A DNA stretch of 64,000 nt from NCBI GenBank assembly GCA_021646415.1, contig SOEU01000008.1, forward strand, positions 93,355 through 157,354, given 5' to 3'. Below the pieces are notes generated by a model that worked only from the letters and a program-made list of their open reading frames with translations, did no database searches and had not been told where the DNA came from. Both the position numbers and the translations under genes were made by a program. Positions within the stretch are counted from its first letter, which is position 1, and every line of letters starts with the position of its first letter. Of this stretch, positions 57,345 to 64,000 are shown one piece after another. The DNA is from Candidatus Brocadia sp. (GTDB lineage Bacteria > Planctomycetota > Brocadiia > Brocadiales > Brocadiaceae).

Positions 57345-57554
57345 ATGTCCAGAACAACCATAACATTGCCCAATTCATTGTTGGACGAATTGCTGTCAGA
57401 AGTTAAGGCAAAAGGCAAAACCGAGGCCGTTGTAAAAGCCATTAAAGATGAAATACGGATGAAAAAGATGGAAAAAATAAAGGTAATGGCTGGCAAGATG
57501 GAATTCACAAAATCCGCAGACAAACTCAGGCATAAAGATGAAAGACTCAGATAA
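57345..57554 (+). CDS. VapB-type antitoxin
   Basis: 69 aa from ATG 57345 (MSRTTITLPNSLLDELLSEV); GAAGGA lies upstream and the frame opens 36 bp earlier. The TTITLPNSLLDELLSEVKAK stretch is a ribbon-helix-helix-like DNA-binding start with the following helices KTEAVVKAIKDEIRMKKMEK, as in DUF2191/VapB antitoxins. Overlaps the start of the PIN-domain gene (ATG at 57538). Should bind its own promoter and the toxin. Confidence 0.85.
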   Translation: MSRTTITLPNSLLDELLSEVKAKGKTEAVVKAIKDEIRMKKMEKIKVMAGKMEFTKSADKLRHKDERLR

Positions 57555-57938
57555 GATTCTGGTTGATACCTCAGCATGGATTGAGTTTTTTAGAAAAAAC
57601 CCCCCTATTATAAGGTTGTTTTGGAGTTAATAGATAATGCCAGGGTTTGTTGTGCGGGGATTATATTTGCTGAGTTGTTACAGGGTGCAAAGTCCCAAAA
57701 GGAGCTTGATGTCTTAAAGGAGTTTTTGTATGTATTTGATTTTCTTCCCGATACTACAGAAATGTGGAGAAAAGCTGACGAATTGTCTTATTTACTCCGG
57801 CAGAAAGGCAAGATGGTTGGACTTTCGGACTGTTACATTTCTGTAACTGCAAGTTCAAATAATGCAAAACTTTTAACTCTGGATAGACATTTTGAGGTCA
57901 TTGGAAAAGAAACCGGGTTGAATTTATATGAATTTTAA
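57538..57938 (+). pseudogene. PIN-domain (VapC-like) toxin with a frameshift
   Basis: ATG 57538 gives MKDSDKILVDTSAWIEFFRK with the first catalytic Asp, then runs out of frame after an A6C6 run at 57594-57605. From there the -1/+2 frame continues VCCAGIIFAELLQGAKSQKE (Glu), GLSDCYISVTASSNNAKLLT (Asp) and LDRHFEVIG. One more A or C in the run restores a complete ~134 aa PIN domain with all acidic residues. So it is a recent inactivation, a contingency site or a base-calling error. Operon with VapB. Confidence 0.8.
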
Positions 57939-57952
57939 GCACTCATTTGATC

Positions 57953-59929
57953 ATGATAAGGATTTTACAGATATTACTCGTTAGTGCACTGGCGGTTATC
58001 ACTTTTCTCAATTCACTCGACAATGCCTTTGTCTACGACGATGTCTTTACCATCACCAATAATTATTTCATCAGAGATTGGGGAAATTTTCCGGTCTTAT
58101 TTACCAACGATTATTTCAGCAGTTCGGGAGAAGTAACCTATCGCCCTGTCGTTACTCTTTCCTATTTCATTGATTATTCGATATGGAATCTCAACCCACT
58201 GGGGTTTCACCTCACCAATATTATACTCCATACAATGAGTGCGGTACTTGTTTACACGTTACTTTCTATCATTACCAGGAACAGTGCCGTTTCATTTCTG
58301 ACGGGTATCTTATTTGCTTCTCACCCGGTATTAACGGAGGCGGTAAATGCAATTAGTTACCGTGAGGACCTCTTAGCCGCTGTCTTTTTTCTTGTTTCCT
58401 TTTTGTTATTTATTCAATCAACATTCCGAAATCCGCAATCTAAAATCCGCACTTACCTGTATCCCCTTTCCCTATTTTCATACCTTTTGGCATTGTGTTC
58501 TAAAGAAATGGCTATTACCTTACCTTTGATTATCTGCGTTTTTGACTGGGTCTTTGATGGCACCGGAAGGATAAAGAAAAATATCATCAAATTGTATTTG
58601 GGGTTTCTCTTTGTGAGCGTTTTTTATCTTTTTTTAAGATTCGTATGGCTTCACAATCCTGTAGAGAAACAGTTGATGTATCCCGGCAATAGCTTTCTGG
58701 TAAACCTGCTAACCATGCCAAAGATTCTTGGTTCATATATAAAACTATTATTCCTTCCCGTCTGTTTTAATGCTGACTATATTGTACCGCACACCCAAAA
58801 CCCGCTTGCCGCAACTTTTATTTGTAGCATTGCGCTCTTGAGCGCGATCGGGGTAATTACCTATAAATTTTATAATCATGCAAAGCATCTGTTTTTTTTT
58901 ATCCTCTGGTTTTTCATTACCCTGGTTCCCACCATGAATATCATTCCTATAGCCAACATTATGGCCGAGAGATACCTTTATCTCCCTTCGGTAGGATTTT
59001 GTATGGTCCTATCTTGCATCTTGATAAGCATCCCGAAATGGGTGCGCCCTTTTATTTCATGGGAAAATGGGAGTCTTGGCATCCTAATATCAAATGCTCC
59101 TATCCGCTCAAATCCTAATCCCCGCAAGGCGCTTTCCCTATTCACAACATGCCTGACAGTAATCCTTGCTGTCCTTTATTCACTCTCCGCAATGAAGAGA
59201 AATGAAATCTGGAGGGACCAGCGTACGTTCTGGTCAAAAACCATAGAGGCATCACCTGATAGTTCCAGGGCCCGTAATAATCTGGGTATGATTTACCTTC
59301 AGGAAGGTAAAACTGATTTAGCAATTCGTGAGTTTCAGGCGGCAATAGCTATTGAGCCAGATCCTGAGTATCATCACAATTTAGGAATGGCTTACCAGAA
59401 GAAGGGCTGGAGAGAAGAAGCACTGGGAGAATACCATCATGTTTTAGCAATAAATCCTAACTCAGCCATTACCCATAATAATATGGGTAATATCTACATT
59501 GACAAAGGACTTCTTGATGAAGGAATTTTGAAATTCAAAAGGGCTCTTCTATTAAAACCAAATTATTACGACGCACACTTTAATCTTGGGCTTGCTTATT
59601 TCAAAAAGGGGCTTTTCGACGCCTCGATGGATGAATTTAAGCTAGCCATCCATTATGAACCAGATCATGCCGAAGCGCATAGTTGTCTGGGTACAGTCTA
59701 TGCCAATAGGGGACTATTCGACAAAGCAATTATGGAAATTGAGGAGGCCTTGCGACTAAGACCCGATTATCCCAATGCTTACAAAAATCTGGGAATAATC
59801 TATCTCAATCACAAAAGGGATGTTCAAAAGGCTTTATACTTTTTCAATGAATTCCTGAGACTCGACCCAAAGAATGTGGAAGCGGATGCGGTAAGAAAGA
59901 CTATTGAAGAACTTCAGGCGTCACGCTAA
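57953..59929 (+). CDS. TMTC/DUF1736-like membrane protein with TPR repeats
   Basis: 658 aa from ATG 57953. The N-terminal ~430 residues form about ten membrane helices of a GT-C type fold: first loop with the acidic motif (FVYDDVFTITNNYFIRDWGN), then HLTNIILHTMSAVLVYTLLS and FASHPVLTEAVNAISYREDL, typical of the TMTC/DUF1736 family. The C-terminal part holds six TPRs (ARNNLGMIYLQEGKTDLAIR; HNNMGNIYIDKGLLDEGILK). Eukaryotic TMTC proteins O-mannosylate proteins; the bacterial ones are taken as protein glycosyltransferases, which suits the GT39/GT87 neighbours at 43-47 kb. Confidence 0.88.
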   Translation: MIRILQILLVSALAVITFLNSLDNAFVYDDVFTITNNYFIRDWGNFPVLFTNDYFSSSGEVTYRPVVTLSYFIDYSIWNLNPLGFHLTNIILHTMSAVLVYTLLSIITRNSAVSFLTGILFASHPVLTEAVNAISYREDLLAAVFFLVSFLLFIQSTFRNPQSKIRTYLYPLSLFSYLLALCSKEMAITLPLIICVFDWVFDGTGRIKKNIIKLYLGFLFVSVFYLFLRFVWLHNPVEKQLMYPGNSFLVNLLTMPKILGSYIKLLFLPVCFNADYIVPHTQNPLAATFICSIALLSAIGVITYKFYNHAKHLFFFILWFFITLVPTMNIIPIANIMAERYLYLPSVGFCMVLSCILISIPKWVRPFISWENGSLGILISNAPIRSNPNPRKALSLFTTCLTVILAVLYSLSAMKRNEIWRDQRTFWSKTIEASPDSSRARNNLGMIYLQEGKTDLAIREFQAAIAIEPDPEYHHNLGMAYQKKGWREEALGEYHHVLAINPNSAITHNNMGNIYIDKGLLDEGILKFKRALLLKPNYYDAHFNLGLAYFKKGLFDASMDEFKLAIHYEPDHAEAHSCLGTVYANRGLFDKAIMEIEEALRLRPDYPNAYKNLGIIYLNHKRDVQKALYFFNEFLRLDPKNVEADAVRKTIEELQASR

Positions 59930-60097
59930 AAACCGTTTACAGTGCAGGTTTTTAAAAAGCGCACAGAGTTACAGAGCCACAACGAAACAGACGTAGTATG
60001 CAATAAACAGTTGGCGGTTGGCAATAAAAGTGCCACCTTCTGTCAACTACTTACTCTGCCTACTGCCAACTTGAGCGTGCAAATCGAATAGTTTGTG

Positions 60098-60256
60098 CTA
60101 AATGTGGTACTTTTTTTGTGCTTTCTGGAATAGCAATTCAATTTCCTTCTTTCTCTGTTCAAATCCCTTTTTGCCAAGCATCGCAAAGGCATTGATCTTT
60201 CCTGCCTCAACGCCGACTTGACCAAAGGCATTTTGCGTTATAAAACTTTCCTCCAT
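60098..60256 (-). CDS. Small protein downstream of UDP-sugar pyrophosphorylase
   Basis: 52 aa, MEESFITQNAFGQVGVEAGK then INAFAMLGKKGFEQRKKEIE and LLFQKAQKKYHI. It starts 18 bp after the pyrophosphorylase stop on the same strand, so it could be the second gene of that transcript. The basic helical end and lack of known motif leave the function open. No strong ribosome site, so it might be a remnant. Confidence 0.45.
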   Translation of the reverse strand: MEESFITQNAFGQVGVEAGKINAFAMLGKKGFEQRKKEIELLFQKAQKKYHI

Positions 60257-60274
60257 AATTCGAGATAAAGACTT

Positions 60275-61753
60275 TTATAAGTTTAAATTCCCGTTAAACA
60301 GCAGACGTTTATCGACCTTATTTCTCAATTCCTCTTCATCCAGGGCAAAGCAAGGGCTAATCTCGATTAAGCCAATAACATTGCCTTGAGAGTCTGTAGG
60401 AATAGAAACGCCTGCATCTCGCAGCCAACGTCCAAACAGATTAACCATATCTTGTTGCGATGCAGCAGGGGAGTTTTCCCCCTCCATGTTTTTTACGGGG
60501 GAAAACTCATCTTCCCGAGGAACTTCCATAATCACACTTTTCTGTACGTATTTTAGTATATCAAAGATAAAGCTCTCAAATTTAATGGCATTATTTTCCT
60601 TGGGATCGATCATGCCGCCATCTTCACCCAGGTATGGTACCTTTTTTATTGCAGCATGATATGGGAGAGACTCTCCTTTCTGATATACTTTTTCAAGGAA
60701 ATCAATATTCATCATGTGCACTGCAATGTTCCCGGCATTGTATTTCAATGTGCCATCTTCATTTTTTGCATACATATCCTTTTGGCTTAGTTCGCTGTAT
60801 TCAATCATGTGTAAATGACCATCAATATGTACTACAATTCCTACCTTCTCTTCAGGTTGTCTTTTTTTAACCACTTTTAATGATATATCTGCCTCATCTC
60901 TCAAATGAAATCCAACGAAAACGGGATCGGCAATTTTTATTAAAACGTTGTCGATCTGATGATAGAAGATATTTTTAATACCGCGACTCTTCATATCATC
61001 AAGAATGCCCTTTCCTTTAAGGGCAACAAGTACTCCGCCGTGACCATTAGGGCTCATTATGATATTTGATCTTGAATCCATAAGTAAATTCCCTTGAAAA
61101 TCCACGACGGGAAGCATTCCTTGTGTGAAAAAGCATACCTGTTGGGGTTCTAATCCGAAGAAATTATGAGATTTGAAAAAATTTTGCGTTACAGAGTCGT
61201 TTTTTTCGCTGGTCATGATGTACCATGGAATCCTGGTGTTGTATCTTTTCTGAGCTGCAATTATTTTTTCTGCATGAAGTTGGAAAATACTCTTTCTGCT
61301 AACTGGTGCGACGGGAAATGTTCCTTTCGGCCCATTGATTCCTAATCTTGTCCCATCCCCACCGGCGACCGTAAGGATAGCAACCTCTCCTTTCCGTAAA
61401 GAACCTTCGCCAATCCGTTTTGCCCTTTGTGCAATTTCTTTTTCAGCATCATTTTTAGGAATAGTTATAATTTGTGGTGGAATTAAATTACTTCGACTTG
61501 TTTGTGTGGTTTTCATTACTGCATCATTGAAGATCTTCTTTACAAGGAGAAAGTCAATAGAGGATATCTGGATGAGCAGATTCTCCTTTTCTGAAGGGGT
61601 TATTTCGTCCCACCATTTGAAGATATGGGCTTGCCCTGCTTCAAAGGCATTCTTAATACAGCTTTTATAGGTCGGATATGCTTTTTCCAGCGCTTTTCTA
61701 TTCGTGGTTTCGTTATTAACGGGAGGTTCAATGAGAGAATTAGGAAGCTTCAT
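60275..61753 (-). CDS. UDP-N-acetylglucosamine/UDP-sugar pyrophosphorylase (UDPGP family)
   Basis: 492 aa of the eukaryote-like UDPGP/UAP1 fold. The nucleotide loop is LTVAGGDGTRLGINGPKGTF; then PWYIMTSEKNDSVTQNFF, FFTQGMLPVVD, and SPNGHGGVLVALKGKGILDD with the sugar-binding residues, and FYHQIDNVLIKIADPVFVGF. It forms UDP-GlcNAc/UDP-GalNAc or a related sugar from UTP and sugar-1-phosphate. The ribosome site is AGGAG before ATG. A c-di-GMP riboswitch lies about 290 nt upstream on the same strand, linking it to polysaccharide control. Confidence 0.88.
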   Translation of the reverse strand: MKLPNSLIEPPVNNETTNRKALEKAYPTYKSCIKNAFEAGQAHIFKWWDEITPSEKENLLIQISSIDFLLVKKIFNDAVMKTTQTSRSNLIPPQIITIPKNDAEKEIAQRAKRIGEGSLRKGEVAILTVAGGDGTRLGINGPKGTFPVAPVSRKSIFQLHAEKIIAAQKRYNTRIPWYIMTSEKNDSVTQNFFKSHNFFGLEPQQVCFFTQGMLPVVDFQGNLLMDSRSNIIMSPNGHGGVLVALKGKGILDDMKSRGIKNIFYHQIDNVLIKIADPVFVGFHLRDEADISLKVVKKRQPEEKVGIVVHIDGHLHMIEYSELSQKDMYAKNEDGTLKYNAGNIAVHMMNIDFLEKVYQKGESLPYHAAIKKVPYLGEDGGMIDPKENNAIKFESFIFDILKYVQKSVIMEVPREDEFSPVKNMEGENSPAASQQDMVNLFGRWLRDAGVSIPTDSQGNVIGLIEISPCFALDEEELRNKVDKRLLFNGNLNL

Positions 61754-62041
61754 GAGTACTTCTCCTGATAACGAGTTAATAAGACAAATATAACTATCTG
61801 ATTTTTTATTGAATATCTATGTTTTATCATCTTTTCTTTCGTGTTGTAATCACCTTTAGCTTCTTGTGGTTTTATTAATAGCTCACTTTTTCAAAAAGTC
61901 CACAAGATAAAATTAAAATCTTTGACTTATATGACCGGAGAGGTATTAAAAAGTTTTTGGTGATCAGGGAAATTATCGGCAAAAATTCTAAGATTTTTAT
62001 AAGAATGATTATAGGTTTGAAATATTTACAGCTAAACGCAA
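61754..62041 (-). other. Leader between riboswitch 3 and the pyrophosphorylase gene
   Basis: AT-rich. I looked for small precursor-like frames of the kind following riboswitch 1 and found none. The AGGAG ribosome site of the pyrophosphorylase gene lies at its end. Confidence 0.5.
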
Positions 62042-62057
62042 AATACCTTTTGCAAAT

Positions 62058-62119
62058 ATCCTTTAAACAAAAAAGCCTTACTGCAAAGATATTTATAAAA
62101 ACATCTCCGGCAGCAAGGC
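62058..62119 (-). terminator. Intrinsic terminator of riboswitch 3
   Basis: On the minus strand GCCTTGCTGC (62119-62110) pairs with GCAGTAAGGC (62084-62075) with one G-T pair, followed by TTTTTTGTTT. It overlaps the aptamer 3' strand. Confidence 0.85.
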
Positions 62120-62196
62120 TATCTTACAGCACATCCTTGTACGTTTAAAGACCCTTTACTTTGCGCCCCCTGATCGCTCAGGGTTTGCCTTTGTCG
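62104..62196 (-). promoter_or_regulatory. Cyclic di-GMP class I (GEMM) riboswitch 3
   Basis: On the minus strand: CGACAAAGGCAAACCCTGAG, GGGGGCGCAAAG, TAAAGGGTCTTTAAACG, then TGTAAGATAGCCTTGCTGCC. The selectivity base before CAAACC is G. The 3' strand is shared with the terminator 5' arm, so, as in riboswitch 2, ligand binding should favour read-through. Downstream gene: UDP-sugar pyrophosphorylase. Confidence 0.88.
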
Positions 62197-62227
62197 TAAT
62201 GTCTCTTTACATTTTAAAACTTGCTAT

Positions 62228-62256
62228 TTTATATCATTTATAAAATCATATGTCAA
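62228..62256 (-). promoter_or_regulatory. Promoter of riboswitch 3 transcript
   Basis: On the minus strand TTGACA (62256-62251) and TATAAA (62233-62228) are separated by 17 bp, about 30 bp before the aptamer. Confidence 0.7.
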
Positions 62257-62318
62257 ATAAAAATTTAAACACTTTCAATCGTAGGACTGATTTGTTTAAC
62301 CCAACGGGTAATTTAACC

Positions 62319-62354
62319 AAAAAGGGGTTGTACTTCATTTCCACACCCCTTTTT
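62319..62354. terminator. Bidirectional terminator-like hairpin
   Basis: AAAAAGGGGT (62319-62328) and ACCCCTTTTT (62345-62354) form a 10-bp stem with A/T tails on both sides, between riboswitch 3 and the 57-aa frame. Confidence 0.65.
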
Positions 62355-62375
62355 GCGAGCCAAAGGTTGAATAGG

Positions 62376-62549
62376 TCAATTCATAATTTGATGCATTATA
62401 TCTAATTTCTCACGAACGGCAAGAATTTTTATATCAATGAAATGACGAGGAGCATAAAGATACCTTTCACCTGAAAATACCTCCTGTGCTGTCATATGAG
62501 CCCTTCGCTTTTTGTCATTTTCACTGTCCTTTGTGAGCCAGAGGCTCAT
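62376..62549 (-). CDS. Possible small protein or gene remnant
   Basis: 57 aa on the minus strand: MSLWLTKDSENDKKRRAHMT, then AQEVFSGERYLYAPRHFIDI and KILAVREKLDIMHQIMN. A second ATG at residue 19 has AGG-like sequence near it. The composition looks protein-like, but no family is recognised and it lies next to IS sequences. It could be the remnant of a mobile-element gene. Confidence 0.35.
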   Translation of the reverse strand: MSLWLTKDSENDKKRRAHMTAQEVFSGERYLYAPRHFIDIKILAVREKLDIMHQIMN

Positions 62550-62822
62550 ATTTCGTAACTATTCAGCGAAAATATTTTAGAATTTACTTGACACTCAATT
62601 TGAGAAAAGTAGGCAGTCGGTATGGTTGGAGGTATATAGGGCTGTAAATGCGGCCGCCATAGTCCATCGGAAGCCTTTGCAAAGAGGGATGTGGGGTTTG
62701 TTCAGCCAGAGAATTCCATACTTTTGTGGTGCGGTATAGAGTGAAAGAAATGGGTGAAAAAGCCTGTGGTATAATAGCCGCAGTAGGAGATTTGAAGCTT
62801 TTACTACAGGTATTATCATCCA

Positions 62823-63773
62823 TTGACGATAGAGAATATAGACATAGATGCAACGCTCCAGAAGGTAGAGAAGCTTCTTTCGGAGGAGAAAGGGTTGTCA
62901 CCGGCGATGAGGTCAATGGTAGAGTTATTGGTGTTGGTGATAACTCTGCTGGTGGGACGTCTTAACCGGAACAGTCGCAACAGCAGCAAGCCGCCCGCAA
63001 GCGACCCGAATCGCAAGAGAGAAAGCAGGGCGAAGGGGGAGAGAAAGGCGGGTGGGCAAAAGGGACGTGAAGGGGTGACGCTGGAAAAGGTTGGTAAGCC
63101 TGATAAGGTGGAAGTAATAAAAGTAGACCGGAGGAGGTATCCGCGCAGCAAATACAAGTTGGTAGGTTACGAAGCGCGCCAAGTGTTTGATATAAAGATT
63201 TCAAGGGTAGTAACGGAGTATCGAGCAGAAATAGTTGAGGACGCAGAGGGGAATCGGTTTGTAGCGTCATTTCCGGAAGGGGTAACAAAGGCGGTGCAGT
63301 ATGGGCCGGATTTGAAAGCGCATGCAGTATATATGTCGCAGTATCAATTGATCCCCTACAAGAGGATCCAGGAGTATTTTGAAGAGCAGATGGGGATACC
63401 GCTGAGCGAAGGCTCTCTTTACAACTTTAACAAGGAGGCCTACGAGTTTCTGGAAGCTTTCGAGGGGAAAAGGGAGCGGGTAAGAAGGACAAAGGCACGG
63501 AATCTCCTGGAACGATTACGGGAGTATGAAGGTGATGTGCTGAGGTTTATGGACAACAAAAACGTTCCCTTCACGAATAATTTGGCTGAAAACGATATCA
63601 GGATGACGAAGGTTCAGCAGAAAATATCGGGCTGTTTTCGTTCTCTGGACGGAGCGAAGATTTTCTGCCGCATTCGTAGTTATCTCTCGAGCTGTCGAAA
63701 ACAAGGGGTAAATTTGAGCAAGGCATTACAGATGTTATTCCGTGGCGAATTGCCTGATTTTGCCCGCTCGTAG
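62823..63773 (+). pseudogene. IS66-family transposase lacking its catalytic core
   Basis: 316 aa from a TTG start, against roughly 480-500 for full IS66 transposases. The N-terminal region (LNRNSRNSSKPPASDPNRKR, a helix plus basic linker) and KISRVVTEYRAEIVEDAEGN are normal, as is the C-terminal NLAENDIRMTKVQQKISGCF with IRSYLSSCRKQGVN. Between EAYEFLEAFE and GKRERVRRTK, near base 63465, about 160-180 residues are gone, including the HADE and Asp residues of the DDE site. The deletion is in frame. Transposition activity should be lost. Confidence 0.85.
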
Positions 63774-63890
63774 CGGCAGTAGGTGAAAATACGCTGAATA
63801 GTTACTCAAAAACACCCCTGCCTCAATATTGCCATTGGTTACTGGCCCTAGTATATTGACTTTTTAATAACGAAACATATAATATGATGT

Positions 63891-64000
63891 ATGAGACAAA
63901 CCGAAATACATCTTACCGAAGAGGATAAGGCGGAACTGAAGGCCTTTCGTTCGAAGGGGCAGCACATGGCCAGGGAAATCAACCGGGCGCACATTTTATT
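63891..64000 (+). CDS. IS630-like transposase, N-terminal part (cut by window end)
   Basis: 36 codons are visible, MRQTEIHLTEEDKAELKAFR followed by SKGQHMAREINRAHIL, the helix-turn-helix start typical of IS630/Tc1-like transposases of this type. The frame is open to the window edge. It lies 117 bp after the IS66 remnant, so the right end is an IS cluster. Confidence 0.75.
   Translation, partial: MRQTEIHLTEEDKAELKAFRSKGQHMAREINRAHIL

Noticed and set aside
60043..60231. 62-aa minus-strand frame
   Set aside because: A shifted frame over the same DNA (60098-60256) has a more protein-like composition and lies in operon position; the longer frame is a shadow.
61957..62148. Plus-strand 63-aa frame before riboswitch 3
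   Set aside because: It overlaps the riboswitch terminator and aptamer on the other strand and resembles no protein.

Overview
The window looks like a chromosomal segment of a Gram-negative, probably anaerobic bacterium. I lean towards an anammox planctomycete (Brocadiales), but this is inference: no hydrazine or hydroxylamine genes are present to prove it. Points in favour are a KdsB enzyme for a Kdo-containing outer membrane, AnmK (muropeptide recycling), a B12-dependent class II ribonucleotide reductase, bacteriohemerythrin, a short aprA-aprB-sat set, several TPR proteins and membrane glycosyltransferases, and many short inverted repeats and gene remnants.

Layout. 1-8.4 kb is housekeeping: serA, a phosphoesterase and an ABC permease, parB with a perfect parS site beside it, then pyrG-kdsB and nadC. 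8.4-12.0 kb is the most interesting part: a sigma70-type promoter, a c-di-GMP class I riboswitch with terminator, four small precursor-like peptides that share a leader and end in five regularly spaced cysteines, and a radical SAM/SPASM maturase. This is a likely second-messenger-controlled RiPP locus. A decayed gene follows. 12.1-16.5 kb holds a TPR lipoprotein, a DUF4331 gene split by a 150-bp MITE whose exact excision restores the frame, and a HupE/UreJ-like membrane protein.

16.8-26.3 kb is a defence island: a SWIM-SNF2 helicase, a BglII-like endonuclease with an MT-A70 methyltransferase, a ParE-type toxin-antitoxin pair, an orphan PD-(D/E)XK protein and an AvaI/BsoBI-like restriction-modification pair. 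The 3' end of the SNF2 gene recurs twice as roughly 200-bp fragments that separate the cassettes. 26.3-28.8 kb holds two paralogous 62-63 aa proteins, an inverted-repeat element and a second c-di-GMP riboswitch in front of an AsmA-like protein.

29-36 kb holds hemerythrin, two convergent O-methyltransferases, an RsmC-like methyltransferase, a CDGSH protein and nrdJ. 36.1-38.6 kb is a compact minus-strand operon built around an unusual GTPase. 38.8-46.9 kb holds a secreted FN3-like protein with an in-frame stop, miaB, a gene graveyard (response-regulator and GT39 fragments) and two intact membrane glycosyltransferases. 47-50.3 kb is aprA-aprB-sat. 50.4-61.8 kb has an S41 protease, anmK, TPR proteins, an amino-acid permease, a VapBC-type pair with a frameshifted toxin, a TMTC-like protein and a UDP-sugar pyrophosphorylase with a third c-di-GMP riboswitch upstream. 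The right end holds an IS66 transposase lacking its catalytic core and the start of an IS630-like transposase.

The three riboswitch modules (promoter, aptamer, terminator) are close relatives. They suggest a small c-di-GMP regulon joining peptide production, an envelope protein and nucleotide-sugar synthesis.
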